This document shows, piece after piece, positions 1 to 9,140 of a stretch of DNA of 41,063 nt. The DNA comes from Myxococcaceae bacterium (GTDB taxonomy: Bacteria; Myxococcota_A; UBA9160), in assembly GCA_905339255.1 (NCBI GenBank), contig CAJPFO010000087.1:1-41063 (forward strand), given 5' to 3'. The notes below the pieces were generated by a model. That model was given only the letters and a program-made list of their open reading frames with translations. It had not been told where the DNA came from and searched no databases. The translations under genes were made by a program, and so were the position numbers. Numbering within the stretch: the first letter of the stretch is position 1; every line of letters begins with the position of its first letter.

Positions 1-879
1 CAGCAGGCCCTCGATGAGCTCCACTCCCGTGGCGGGCATGGGACGCTCTCGCAAGCCCCGCTCGGCGTCGGCGGAAAGACCGGCGCTCGCTGCCACCCGG
101 AACGTGCCGGCGTCGGAGGATCCCCGCTCGCCTCGCAGCAGCAGCACGCAGCGGCCGCCTCCGAACGCGTGGCGAAGGCGCTCCGGGAAAAGCGAGACGA
201 GCTCCGCCTCGGAGGCGGCTCTCGTCGCCACCTCTGCGAGCTCGCGGAGCATCCGCTCGCGCTCGCCGGCCTCCTGCCACCAGCGGGTCGAGCGTTCGAG
301 GAGCGCACGGTAGGTGAGCAGGATGAGCCCGCATGCCGCACCGGCCGTCATCGCGCCGCCGATCATGAGCGCCACGGTCCCGACCGTCTCGCGAGTCGGC
401 GGCAGGAGCCAGAGGACGAACGCGTTTCCGATCACGACGATCGCCGCCCCGCGCACCATGTCCCGGCCGGTCTGCAGGAAGATCATCGGGATGAAGCTCG
501 CGAGCGCGCTCACCGGAAGGAGCGCGGGCGGGTTTCCCTGCGCGGCGTTGATGAAGCCGGTGCCGACCGACATGAGCGCCGTGAGCCCGAGCGTGTAGGC
601 CCGCAAGAGGGGGACCCCGAGGCGGCTCGCCGAGAACACTCCGAGCGCGGCCCAGACGCAGACCGCTCCCCGGATCCAGTCGAACTCCGGATGCGCCGGG
701 TCGTGACGCGAGACGGCGATCATGCCGTAGGCAGCGAGGAGGAGCCCGCAGGCCACCCGGAGCGCCGCACCGTTCGGCGGCTCGAGCGTGTTCATGAGGA
801 CCCAGAGCTGACGCCATCCGGTGTTCACCCGATCGACGGGGGTCGACGGCGCGCTGCGGGGTGCCGGCTCGGAGGACAT
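1..879 (-). CDS. Membrane sensor protein with GAF domain (3' end outside window)
   Basis: The minus strand is open from an ATG at 879 to the window edge, giving the first 293 residues of a larger protein. After a short cytoplasmic tail it has about six hydrophobic segments (roughly residues 38-58, 67-88, 92-115, 120-138, 145-165, 170-200). A charged linker containing WWQEAGERERMLRELAEVA follows, then the start of a GAF-like domain (around ERLRHAFGGGRCVLLLRGE). This is the N-terminal layout of membrane-bound histidine kinases or diguanylate cyclases; the output domain lies outside the window, so the activity cannot be named. The start lies 63 nt after the rimO stop on the same strand, so it may be co-transcribed with rimO. 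No clear Shine-Dalgarno precedes the ATG, so a later start is possible. Confidence 0.75.
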   Translation of the reverse strand, partial: MSSEPAPRSAPSTPVDRVNTGWRQLWVLMNTLEPPNGAALRVACGLLLAAYGMIAVSRHDPAHPEFDWIRGAVCVWAALGVFSASRLGVPLLRAYTLGLTALMSVGTGFINAAQGNPPALLPVSALASFIPMIFLQTGRDMVRGAAIVVIGNAFVLWLLPPTRETVGTVALMIGGAMTAGAACGLILLTYRALLERSTRWWQEAGERERMLRELAEVATRAASEAELVSLFPERLRHAFGGGRCVLLLRGERGSSDAGTFRVAASAGLSADAERGLRERPMPATGVELIEGLL

Positions 880-942
880 CGAAGCGCGTATCGACGGGCG
901 GGCCACTGCGCGTGAGCGCGCGATCGCGCGCGGGCGGGGGCC

Positions 943-2283
943 TCAGGAGGCCTCGACGACGCCCTCGAGATCGACGTCCCGCGCACGCGAGAGCCTCACC
1001 TCCCGGAGCTCCCCGGCGCGCACGGGGCCCTTCAGGAACACGACCCCGTCGATCTCCGGAGCCTGGCTCGCCATCCTTCCGCGTGCGCGGCGCCCGTCCT
1101 CATCGACGAGCACCGTCACGCGGCTCCCGACGAGTCCCTCGAGCTTTTCGCGCATGATCTCGTGCTGCACGCGGACGAGCTCGCGGTGCCGATCGCGTGC
1201 GACCTTGCGCGGCACCTTGTTCGCGAGCCCGAGCGCCGTCGTTCCCTCCTCGTCCGAGTAGCGGAAGACCCCGACGCGATCGAAGCGTGCCTCGCGGACG
1301 AAGCCGAGGAGCCGTTCGAAGTCTGCGTCCGTCTCGCCGGGAAAGCCCACGATGAAGGTCGTGCGGAGCGTCAGCCCCGGCACCTCGCTCCGGAGCTTCT
1401 CGACGAGCGCGCGCTGCTTCGATTCGGTGGCTCCCCGCTTCATGGCGCGCAACACCGCATCGCTCGCGTGCTGGAGCGGAACGTCGACGTAGGGCAGCAC
1501 GCGCCTTCCGCTCGCGAGAACGCGGACGAGCTCGTCGGTCACGGCGGTCGGGTAGAGATAGAGGGGCCGGATCCAGTCGAGACCCTCGACCTCGTCGAGG
1601 GCCCGGAGCAGCCCCGCGAGATCGGGCCTCCCGGTCCGATCCTTTCCGAAGGCCGTCGCATCCTGCGCGACCAGATTGAGCTCGCGGACTCCCGCTTCGG
1701 CGAGCTGTCGCGCCTCGGCCACGACCGACTCGACGCTCCGGCTCTGGAACTTCCCGCGGATCCCGGGAATCGCGCAGAACGCGCAGACGCGGTCGCAGCC
1801 CTCGGAGATCTTGAGGTACGCCGAATGCGTGGGGCCGATCAGCACGCGCGGCTCGGTCTCGTCGTAGAGGTGCGTGCGACCCGCATCGACGTAGACCCCG
1901 CGCCCCTTCCCCGCGAGCGCGTCGTCGAGGATCGTCGCGATCTCCGGGAAACGCCCGGTCCCGACGAAGACATCGACCTCGGGAAGCTCCTTCGCGAGGT
2001 CGGCCCCGTAGCGTTGCGGGAGACAACCGGCGACGACGAGCCCGCGCAGCCCTCCCGACTCGCGCAGATCGGCCACCTCGAGGATCGCGTCGATCGACTC
2101 CTCGCGCGCGCTTTCGATGAACGAGCAGGTGTTCACGACCACGACGTCCGCATCGTCGATCCGCTCGGCGATCGCATAGCCCGCGAGCGCGAGCGTCCCG
2201 ATCATCACCTCCGAGTCGAGCCGGTTCTTCGGGCAGCCGAGGCTCCGGAAGTGGACGCGTGCGCGCGGGGCAGTGGGGGGCAT
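943..2283 (-). CDS. rimO: Ribosomal protein S12 methylthiotransferase RimO
   Basis: RimO is a radical-SAM enzyme that adds a methylthio group to the conserved aspartate of ribosomal protein S12. The 446-residue product has the N-terminal UPF0004 domain with the three cluster cysteines C17 (SLGCPKN), C53 (NTCSF) and C87 (VAGCLPQ). The radical-SAM motif CxxxCxxC is at C163/C167/C170, and a TRAM-type RNA-binding tail closes the protein. SLGCPKNRLDSE and the GIRGKFQSRS stretch are typical of RimO rather than MiaB. I chose the ATG at 2283; an upstream in-frame TTG at 2337 would add 18 residues of low-complexity sequence ahead of the conserved start. It is transcribed divergently from the glyoxalase-fold gene at 2390. 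Confidence 0.95.
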   Translation of the reverse strand: MPPTAPRARVHFRSLGCPKNRLDSEVMIGTLALAGYAIAERIDDADVVVVNTCSFIESAREESIDAILEVADLRESGGLRGLVVAGCLPQRYGADLAKELPEVDVFVGTGRFPEIATILDDALAGKGRGVYVDAGRTHLYDETEPRVLIGPTHSAYLKISEGCDRVCAFCAIPGIRGKFQSRSVESVVAEARQLAEAGVRELNLVAQDATAFGKDRTGRPDLAGLLRALDEVEGLDWIRPLYLYPTAVTDELVRVLASGRRVLPYVDVPLQHASDAVLRAMKRGATESKQRALVEKLRSEVPGLTLRTTFIVGFPGETDADFERLLGFVREARFDRVGVFRYSDEEGTTALGLANKVPRKVARDRHRELVRVQHEIMREKLEGLVGSRVTVLVDEDGRRARGRMASQAPEIDGVVFLKGPVRAGELREVRLSRARDVDLEGVVEAS

Positions 2284-2389
2284 GGCCGCGGGAGGGTACC
2301 CGCCGGGCCGCCGCCGGTCGAAGTGTGGGCCGCCCAAGAGGGGCCGGACGGGTTAAGCTCGCGGGGAGCCGAAGTCGGAAGGAAGCGCC

Positions 2390-2875
2390 ATGACCCGCCC
2401 GTTCCAGGTGCTCGGAATCCAGCAGATCGCCGTCGGTGGCCTCGAGAAGCGCGCGCTTCGCCACTTGTGGATCGATCTCTTCGGGCTCACGCCGCGCGGC
2501 GAGTTCAAGAGCGAGCGCGAGAACGTCGACGAGGACATCGCGGTCGCGGGGTCGGGGCCGCTCGCGGTCGAGGTCGATCTCATGCAGCCGATCGATCCGG
2601 CGAAGAGCCCGAAGGTCCATGAGCCCGCGCTCAACCACGTGGGGCTCTGGGTCGACGATCTTCGCGCCGCCGTCGATTGGCTCGGCGCGAAGGGCATGCG
2701 CTTCACGCCGGGGGGGATCCGCAAGGGCGCGGCCGGCTTCGACGTCTGTTTCGTGCACCCGAAGGGCAATGCGGACTCGCCGGTCGGCGGCGAGGGCGTG
2801 TTGATCGAGCTCGTACAGGCGCCGCCCGAGGTGATCGAGGCGTTCCGCAGGCTCGCCTCGGCGGCGGGTGACTGA
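2390..2875 (+). CDS. VOC (glyoxalase/epimerase-fold) family protein
   Basis: A 161-residue protein with two beta-alpha-beta-beta-beta halves as in the vicinal oxygen chelate superfamily. The second half starts with [12 protein letters not shown] and ends with VLIELVQAP, which match the His and Glu metal-ligand positions of methylmalonyl-CoA epimerase-like proteins. In the first half the usual DHI motif reads IQQIAV, so the expected first His ligand is Gln12; metal binding or activity may differ from classical members. The start is supported by a GGAAGGA Shine-Dalgarno nine to ten bases upstream. It lies 70 nt before tkt on the same strand and may be co-transcribed, but the substrate cannot be told from sequence. 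Confidence 0.8.
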   Translation: MTRPFQVLGIQQIAVGGLEKRALRHLWIDLFGLTPRGEFKSERENVDEDIAVAGSGPLAVEVDLMQPIDPAKSPKVHEPALNHVGLWVDDLRAAVDWLGAKGMRFTPGGIRKGAAGFDVCFVHPKGNADSPVGGEGVLIELVQAPPEVIEAFRRLASAAGD

Positions 2876-2945
2876 TCGCGCCGGCGCGCATCCAAGGGCG
2901 GGGTGCCACGTCCGGGCGGGCCGGAGAGCCGGGGAGGGAGGCGCG

Positions 2946-5027
2946 ATGGCGACCGGATTGACGCTCGAGGAGGGACCGATCGAGCGCAAGGCGATCGATA
3001 CGATCCGGACGCTCTCGATCGACGCGGTGCAGGAGGCGCGCTCGGGGCATCCCGGAACGCCGATGGCGATGGCCCCGGTCGTCTACACGATCTGGCAACG
3101 CTTCCTGCGCTTCGACCCCGAGGATCCGATCTGGCCGAACCGCGACCGCTTCGTCCTCTCGATCGGGCATGCCTCGATGCTGCTCTACTCGATGCTGCAC
3201 CTCGCCGGCGTGAAGGCCGTGAACGCGAGCTACGAGAATCTCGGCGAGATCTCGGTCGGTCTCGACGACATCCGTCGATTCCGGCAGCTCGATTCGAAAT
3301 GCCCCGGGCATCCCGAGTACCGCTTCACGTCGGGGGTCGAGACCACGACGGGCCCTCTCGGCCAGGGCGTTGCGACGAGCGTCGGGATGGCGATGGCCGC
3401 CCGCTGGCAGGCGGCGCGCTTCAACCGGCCGGGCTACGAGCTCTTCGATTACGACGTCTACGCGCTCTGCGGAGACGGCTGCATGATGGAAGGCGTCCAG
3501 AGCGAGGCCGCTTCGCTCGCCGCGCACCATCGGCTCGAGAATCTCTGCTGGATCTACGACAACAACCACATCACGATCGAGGGCCCGACGTCGCTCGCGT
3601 TCAGCGAGGACGTTCCGGCGCGCTTCCGTGCCTACGGATGGCAAGTCGTCCACGTTCGCGATGCGAACGATCTCGACGCGCTCACGGCCGCCTTCGAGAC
3701 CTTCCGCAGGACGCACGATCGACCGACCCTGGTCGTGGTCGACAGCCACATCGGCTGGGGCGCGCCGCACAAGCAGGACACTTCGGCGGCGCATGGAGAG
3801 CCGCTCGGAGAGGACGAGGTCCGCCTCGCGAAGCGCGCCTTCGGCTGGCCCGAGGACGCGAAGTTCTGGATCCCGCCGGGAGTCCGCGAACATTTCCGCG
3901 ACGGCGTCGGCCGTCGCGGAAAGGCGCTTCGCAACGCCTGGGCCGCTCGCTTCGCGGAGTACGAGAGAGTCGAGCCGGCGCTCGCCGACGAAATCGTCCG
4001 CATCCAGAAGCGCGAGCTTCCCGACGACTGGGACCGCGAGATCCCGACCTTCCCGACCGATCCGAAGGGTCTCGCGGGCCGCGACTCGAGCCGCCTGGTG
4101 TTGAATGCGCTGGCGAAGCGACTCCCGTGGCTCGTCGGCGGATCGGCCGATCTCACTCCCTCGACGAAGACCCGGCTCGACTTCGACGGCGCAGGCGATT
4201 TCCATCCCGAAGCGCCGGGAGGACGGAACTTCCACTTCGGGATCCGCGAGCACGCGATGACTTCGATCCTGAACGGGCTCGCGCTCTCGAAACTCCGGGC
4301 GTACGGGTCGGGCTTCTTGATCTTCAGCGACTACGCGCGCGGCGCGCTCCGTCTCGCGGCGCTCATGGAGATCCCCGTGATCTACGTCTTCACGCACGAC
4401 TCGATCGGAGTCGGCGAAGACGGACCGACCCATCAGCCGATCGAGCAGCTTCCGGGCCTGCGGTCGATTCCCGGCATGCTCACGATCCGCCCGGCCGACG
4501 CCAACGAGACGGCCGAGGCCTGGCGCGTGATCGCCGAGCTTCGCCACGAGCCGGCCGCGCTCGTCCTCTCGCGACAGGCGTGCCCGACGCTCGATCGCTC
4601 GCGCTACGCACCCGCCTCCGGGCTCCGGCAAGGCGCCTACGTGCTCGCCGACGCCGGCGGTATCCCCGAAGTGCTGCTGCTCGCGACCGGAAGCGAAGTC
4701 TCGCTCTGCATCGAGGCCTTCGAAGCGCTTCGTCGCGAGGGAGTTCGCTCGCGCGTGGTGAGCATGCCGTGCTGGGAGCTCTTCGAGCGACAGAGCGCGG
4801 AGGTTCGCGACGCCGTCCTCCCGCCGGCGGTCCGCGCCAGGGTCTCGGTCGAACAGGCTTCGGTCTTCGGCTGGGAGCGCTGGGTCGGAGCGACGGGAGC
4901 GTCGATCGGGATGCGAAACTTCGGCGCGTCGGCGCCCCTCGCCGAGCTCCGCAAGCACTTCGGCTTCACGTTGGAGAACGTCTTGCGGACGGCGAAGGAA
5001 CAGATCGAAAGGGTGAAGCGAGGATGA
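2946..5027 (+). CDS. tkt: Transketolase
   Basis: Thiamine-diphosphate enzyme that moves two-carbon units between sugar phosphates in the non-oxidative pentose phosphate pathway. The 693-residue product has the substrate-site GHPGTPMAMAP near the N-terminus and the GDG...N cofactor motif (GDGCMMEG ... NNHITIEG). It also has the HIGWGAPHKQDTSAAHGEPLG segment and the EDGPTHQPIEQL segment of the pyrimidine domain. Length is close to the family norm (about 660-700). The ATG at 2946 has a strong GGGGAGGG ribosome site; an upstream in-frame start at 2868 would add a tail with no family similarity. It is the first gene of the tkt-rpiA-zwf-opcA-pgl-glk operon, and its TGA overlaps the rpiA ATG. Confidence 0.96.
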   Translation: MATGLTLEEGPIERKAIDTIRTLSIDAVQEARSGHPGTPMAMAPVVYTIWQRFLRFDPEDPIWPNRDRFVLSIGHASMLLYSMLHLAGVKAVNASYENLGEISVGLDDIRRFRQLDSKCPGHPEYRFTSGVETTTGPLGQGVATSVGMAMAARWQAARFNRPGYELFDYDVYALCGDGCMMEGVQSEAASLAAHHRLENLCWIYDNNHITIEGPTSLAFSEDVPARFRAYGWQVVHVRDANDLDALTAAFETFRRTHDRPTLVVVDSHIGWGAPHKQDTSAAHGEPLGEDEVRLAKRAFGWPEDAKFWIPPGVREHFRDGVGRRGKALRNAWAARFAEYERVEPALADEIVRIQKRELPDDWDREIPTFPTDPKGLAGRDSSRLVLNALAKRLPWLVGGSADLTPSTKTRLDFDGAGDFHPEAPGGRNFHFGIREHAMTSILNGLALSKLRAYGSGFLIFSDYARGALRLAALMEIPVIYVFTHDSIGVGEDGPTHQPIEQLPGLRSIPGMLTIRPADANETAEAWRVIAELRHEPAALVLSRQACPTLDRSRYAPASGLRQGAYVLADAGGIPEVLLLATGSEVSLCIEAFEALRREGVRSRVVSMPCWELFERQSAEVRDAVLPPAVRARVSVEQASVFGWERWVGATGASIGMRNFGASAPLAELRKHFGFTLENVLRTAKEQIERVKRG

Positions 5028-5710
5028 CGCAGACGAACACGGCCCCCGTCGAGACGGCGCGTCGCGCGCTCGAGTACGTGAAGGACGGGCAGACCCTCGG
5101 CCTCGGGACCGGGCGCGCGGCGTCGGTCTTCGTCGAGCTGCTCGGCGAGCGCGTCCGCGCGGGGCTCCGCGTTCGTGGGGTTCCGACGTCGATCGCGACG
5201 GCCGAGCTCGCGAAGAAGGTCGGGGTCCCGCTCGTCACGCTCGAAGAGGCCGGCGAGCTCGACGTGGCCTTCGACGGCGCCGACGAGGTCTCGCCGGACC
5301 TCGACCTCGTGAAGGGCTGGGGAGGCGCGCTCGTCCGCGAGATGATCGTCGCCGCCTCGGCGCGGCGCTTCGTGGTGTTGGTCGGAGCCGAGAAGCTCGT
5401 CCGCGCCATCGGCGAGCGGGGAAGGATCCCCGTCGAGATCGTCCCCTACGCGCTCCCGCTCGTGCGGCGCAGGCTCGCGGCGCTCGACCTCGCTCCCGTC
5501 GTGCGGGCGAAGCCCGACGGGTCACCGCTCGTGACCGACAACGGCAACTGGATCCTCGATTGCGGAACCAGGCCACTCGTCGATCCCTCACGACTCGAGC
5601 GGGCGGTGCGCGTATTGCCGGGCGTGGTCGGAACCGGACTCTTTCTCGGCATGGCCGACGCCGTCCTGGTGCAGGAGGGCCACGAGGTCCGCGTGATGGA
5701 ACGTCCCTAG
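5024..5710 (+). CDS. rpiA: Ribose-5-phosphate isomerase A
   Basis: Interconverts ribose-5-phosphate and ribulose-5-phosphate. The 228-residue protein carries the RpiA signatures: a phosphate loop GLGTGRAAS (usually GLGTGST), the catalytic-region FDGADEV, a KGWGGALVRE loop in place of the common KGGGGALLRE, and TDNGNWILD. The ATG overlaps the tkt stop in an ATGA arrangement, which implies translational coupling. zwf follows 15 nt downstream. Together with transketolase it feeds pentose phosphates produced by the oxidative branch back to hexose phosphates. Confidence 0.94.
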   Translation: MTQTNTAPVETARRALEYVKDGQTLGLGTGRAASVFVELLGERVRAGLRVRGVPTSIATAELAKKVGVPLVTLEEAGELDVAFDGADEVSPDLDLVKGWGGALVREMIVAASARRFVVLVGAEKLVRAIGERGRIPVEIVPYALPLVRRRLAALDLAPVVRAKPDGSPLVTDNGNWILDCGTRPLVDPSRLERAVRVLPGVVGTGLFLGMADAVLVQEGHEVRVMERP

Positions 5711-5725
5711 GACGAAGGGGGAGAG

Positions 5726-7267
5726 ATGCTCGAGACCGCCTCGCACAATCCGCTCACGGTCGGCCTTTCCAGCACGCTCCTTCCGGAGCCGTGCACGGTC
5801 GTGATCTTCGGCGGCGCGGGAGATCTCTCGCGCCGCAAACTCCTCCCGGCGATCTACAACCTGATGCTCGACGGAGTCCTCCCCGCGAACTTCGCGATCG
5901 TCGGCTTCGCGCGGACGGACCTCGACGACGCCGGCTTTCGTGCGCTCGCTCGAAAGGGGATCGAGACGCATTCGCGACGGCCGCTCGACGAGCGCGCCTT
6001 CGCCGACTTCGAGAAGAACCTCTTCTTCGTCCGTGGTCCCTTCGACGAAGAAGGTTCGTATCGCGCGCTCTCGAAGCGGCTCGATGAGATCGAGCCCGGC
6101 TGCGGGGTCCCGGGAAACCGCATCTACTACCTCTCGGTCCCGCCGAGCGCGATGGGCGTCTGCGTCGAGCAGCTCCAGCACGCGGGAATGATCCGCCCGC
6201 ACGAGGGCAGGCCCTTCACGAGGATCATCGTCGAGAAGCCGATCGGGAACGATCTCGCGAGCGCCCGGGCGCTCAACGCCGCGATCGCCTCGGGTTTCCA
6301 CGAGAGCCAGGTCTTCCGCATCGACCACTACCTCGGCAAGGAGACCGTCCAGAGCCTGATGGCGATCCGCTTCGCGAACGCGATCTTCGAGCCGCTCTGG
6401 AACCAGAAGTACGTCGACCACGTCCAGATCACCGTCGCCGAAGAAGAAGGCGTGGGAACGCGCGCGGGCTATTACGAAGAAGCCGGCGCGCTCCGCGACA
6501 TGGTCCAGAACCACATCCTGCAGCTTCTCTGCGTGACGGCGATGGAGCCGCCGTGGGCGCTCACGGCGGACGTGGTTCGAGACCACAAGCTCGAGGTGCT
6601 CCAATGCCTTCGCCCGATCGCGGGACGGGACGTCGAGCGGTTCGTCGTTCGCGCCCAGTACGGGCCGGGGTTCCATCACGGGGTCGACGTGCCGGGCTAC
6701 CGCCGCGAGGCCGGCGTCACGCCCGATTCGACGACCGAGACCTACGTCGCGATCCGGTGCTTCGTCGACAACTGGCGCTGGGCCGGGGTGCCGTTCTTCT
6801 TGCGGACGGGAAAGCGCATGCCGCGCCGCGCGAGCGAGATCGCCGTCCAGTTCAAGGACGTTCCGCCGATCCTCTTCAACGCCGATGCCTCGAACCCGCT
6901 CGAATCGAACGTGCTGGCGCTCCGCATCCAGCCCGACGAGGGGCTCTCGCTGCGAATCGCCACCAAGCTTCCTGGCCCGAAGGTCCGCATCTACCCGGTC
7001 AAAATGGACTTCCGCTACGGGACCACCTTCGGAGACCAGTCTCCCGAGGCGTACGAGCGGCTGCTGCTCGACGTGATGGCCGGAGACGCCACGCTCTTCA
7101 TGCGTCGCGACGCCGTCGAGGCGTCGTGGATCTGGGTGACGAACGTCCTCGAATCCTGGACGCAGTCGGGAAGCCGATGGCTCCCCGAGTATCCTGCCGG
7201 AACCTGGGGGCCGCTCGAAGCCGAGAAGCTCATCCAGGCGGAGAATCGCAAGTGGCGGACGCTCTAG
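5726..7267 (+). CDS. zwf: Glucose-6-phosphate 1-dehydrogenase
   Basis: First enzyme of the oxidative pentose phosphate branch, converting glucose-6-phosphate to 6-phosphogluconolactone with reduction of NAD(P). The 513-residue protein has the N-terminal dinucleotide loop VIFGGAGDLSRRKLLPA, the active-site signature RIDHYLGKETVQ with its catalytic His, and FHESQVFR just before it. The family is typically 480-515 residues. GGGGAGAG precedes the ATG at a good distance. The last 16 nt overlap opcA, whose product is known in other bacteria to assist assembly or activation of this enzyme. Confidence 0.96.
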   Translation: MLETASHNPLTVGLSSTLLPEPCTVVIFGGAGDLSRRKLLPAIYNLMLDGVLPANFAIVGFARTDLDDAGFRALARKGIETHSRRPLDERAFADFEKNLFFVRGPFDEEGSYRALSKRLDEIEPGCGVPGNRIYYLSVPPSAMGVCVEQLQHAGMIRPHEGRPFTRIIVEKPIGNDLASARALNAAIASGFHESQVFRIDHYLGKETVQSLMAIRFANAIFEPLWNQKYVDHVQITVAEEEGVGTRAGYYEEAGALRDMVQNHILQLLCVTAMEPPWALTADVVRDHKLEVLQCLRPIAGRDVERFVVRAQYGPGFHHGVDVPGYRREAGVTPDSTTETYVAIRCFVDNWRWAGVPFFLRTGKRMPRRASEIAVQFKDVPPILFNADASNPLESNVLALRIQPDEGLSLRIATKLPGPKVRIYPVKMDFRYGTTFGDQSPEAYERLLLDVMAGDATLFMRRDAVEASWIWVTNVLESWTQSGSRWLPEYPAGTWGPLEAEKLIQAENRKWRTL

Positions 7268-8382
7268 ACGGCGAGGTCGAGGAGAAGCGGCTCGCGCGGC
7301 CGATCGACGTCGCGGCCGTCGAGCGCGAGCTCGGCCGGCTGTGGTCGGACGGCGGCGCGAACGGGATCGACGAGGATCCCGTGACGCGCGCCTGCATGTC
7401 GAACCTCGTCGTCTACTGCGGCGATCCTCGCGAGGCGGGCCCGCTTCCCGAGGAGATCGCCCACATCACCGAGCGGCATCCCTCGCGCGTGCTGCTTCTC
7501 GTCGGCAACGCCGGCGCGCAGCAGATGGATCTCGAAGCGCACGTGTCGGCGGTCTGCTACCTGGCCGGTGGTGGAAGGCAGATCTGCTCGGAGCACGTGA
7601 CGATCTCGGCGCAGGGTGAGGCGGCGCGGAGGCTTCCCTCGACGGCACGCTCGCTCCTGATCGGCGATCTTCCGACGGCGCTCTGGTGGACCCCGGCCGA
7701 GCCACCGCCCCGAGGCGCCGACGTCTTCAGCGAGCTCTCGGAGATGGCGGGTCACGTGATCTACGACAGCGAGGGTTGGCCCGACCCCGTGCAGGGCGTG
7801 GTTGCGGTCGCCGATTGGGCGGCCGCGGATCGCTCGGAGACGATCCTCTCGGATCTCGCGTGGCGAAGGCTCAAGCCGTGGCGGCGCCTGGTCGGCCAGA
7901 CGCTCGATCCGGCGCTCGCGCCCGGAGCGCTCGAGTCGATCGACGAGGTGGTCGTCGTGCACGGACCGCACGCGCTACCGAAGGTCTGGCTCCTGATCGG
8001 TTGGCTCGCGCGGCGGCTCGGTTGGCAGCCCATCGCGGCGAAGATCGAACCGGGTGTCGAGCTCGCCTGGGGGTTCGAGTCGAAGCGCGGTCGGGTGCGG
8101 GTCCGCGTGCGGCGGCTCGCCGAGGGAGATTCGTCGATCCGCCGCGTCGAGATCTCGTGGAGCGGGCCGCGGGGGCGGGAAGGAGCGACCTTCGTTCGCG
8201 AGGGCGAGGGCTTCGTCGCCGTCTCGCGCGAGGGCTCGCCCGAGACGCAGCGCGTGCTCGCCCGCGGCGATCTCTCGCGTGCAGCGCTCGTTGCGAGGCA
8301 GCTTCCAAAGCTCTTTCGAGACCCTCTTTTCCGCGAGACGCTCGAGATCTCGCGCACCATGGCGGAGGCTCTACGGCGATGA
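7252..8382 (+). CDS. opcA: Glucose-6-phosphate dehydrogenase assembly protein OpcA
   Basis: OpcA is required for full activity of glucose-6-phosphate dehydrogenase in cyanobacteria and actinobacteria. The 376-residue product matches the family in order: TRACMSNLVVYCGDPREAG near residue 50, HPSRVLLLVGN, VSAVCYLAGGGRQICSEHVT, and LIGDLPTALWWTPAEPP. Cysteines lie near positions where cyanobacterial homologues carry conserved ones. I chose GTG at 7252, inside the end of zwf and preceded by GGCGGAG; the next in-frame ATG would remove the conserved N-terminus. The stop overlaps the pgl start (ATGA). Placement between zwf and pgl supports the assignment independently of sequence. Confidence 0.88.
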   Translation: MADALDGEVEEKRLARPIDVAAVERELGRLWSDGGANGIDEDPVTRACMSNLVVYCGDPREAGPLPEEIAHITERHPSRVLLLVGNAGAQQMDLEAHVSAVCYLAGGGRQICSEHVTISAQGEAARRLPSTARSLLIGDLPTALWWTPAEPPPRGADVFSELSEMAGHVIYDSEGWPDPVQGVVAVADWAAADRSETILSDLAWRRLKPWRRLVGQTLDPALAPGALESIDEVVVVHGPHALPKVWLLIGWLARRLGWQPIAAKIEPGVELAWGFESKRGRVRVRVRRLAEGDSSIRRVEISWSGPRGREGATFVREGEGFVAVSREGSPETQRVLARGDLSRAALVARQLPKLFRDPLFRETLEISRTMAEALRR

Positions 8383-9140
8383 CGCTTCGAGTTCCCGAGG
8401 TCCGGCGCTTCGCCGACAAGGAGGCCGTGAGTCGCGCTGCGGCCGACGAGTTCGCTCGCGCCGCGCGCGCGGCAACGGCCGCACGCGGCCGCTTCACGGT
8501 GGCGCTTTCCGGAGGATCGACTCCGAAGCGGCTCTACGAGCTTCTGACGGGAGCGCCCTGGCGCGACGTCGTCGATTGGGGCGCAGTCGAGATCTTCTTC
8601 GGCGACGAGCGCCGGGTTCCCCCGGACGATCCCGATTCGAACTACCACATGGCGAACCAGGCGATGCTCGAGGCGCTCCCGATCCCGGCCTCGCGGATCC
8701 ACCGCATGGAGACCGAGCGGCCGAATCTCGACGTGGCCGCGCTCGGCTACGAGGCGACGCTCTCGCGAGTCTTCGGCGTCCCGGCCGGGAGCGCCACGCC
8801 GCCGTGCTTCGATCTCGTTTTTCTCGGTCTCGGCCCCGACGGGCACACGGCCTCGCTCTTTCCGCACACGGCAGCGCTCCGCGAGACGCGACGCTGGTGC
8901 GTCCCCAACTGGGTTCCCCAGAAAGAGACGCATCGCATGACGCTCACCTACCCCGTGCTGAACCACGCGGCCGAGGTGATCTTCCTCGTCGCCGGAGAGG
9001 ACAAGGCCGCGCCGCTCGCAGAAGTACTCGAGGGGGCGAGCGACCCCGAGAGGCTTCCGAGCCAGCGGATCCGCCCCGTCGATGGGAAGCTCGTCTTCCT
9101 CATCGATTCGGCGGCGGCTGCGAAGCTCGCGCGATTCTGA
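8379..9140 (+). CDS. pgl: 6-phosphogluconolactonase
   Basis: Hydrolyses the lactone made by Zwf to 6-phosphogluconate. The 253-residue protein belongs to the DevB/SOL type related to glucosamine-6-phosphate isomerases. Diagnostic segments are VALSGGSTPKRLYELL near residue 45, FFGDERRVPPDDPDSNY and LGLGPDGHTASLFPHT. The ATG overlaps the opcA stop (ATGA) and the TGA overlaps the glk start (TGATG), so the three genes are probably translated in a coupled way. Confidence 0.95.
   Translation: MTLRVPEVRRFADKEAVSRAAADEFARAARAATAARGRFTVALSGGSTPKRLYELLTGAPWRDVVDWGAVEIFFGDERRVPPDDPDSNYHMANQAMLEALPIPASRIHRMETERPNLDVAALGYEATLSRVFGVPAGSATPPCFDLVFLGLGPDGHTASLFPHTAALRETRRWCVPNWVPQKETHRMTLTYPVLNHAAEVIFLVAGEDKAAPLAEVLEGASDPERLPSQRIRPVDGKLVFLIDSAAAAKLARF

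Noticed and set aside
2703-4958. Very long open frame on the minus strand (751 codons) opposite tkt
   Set aside because: It is a shadow of the GC-rich tkt sequence; the product is Arg/Glu-rich with no family features, and tkt is unmistakable on the plus strand. The same holds for the long antisense frames opposite the other genes.
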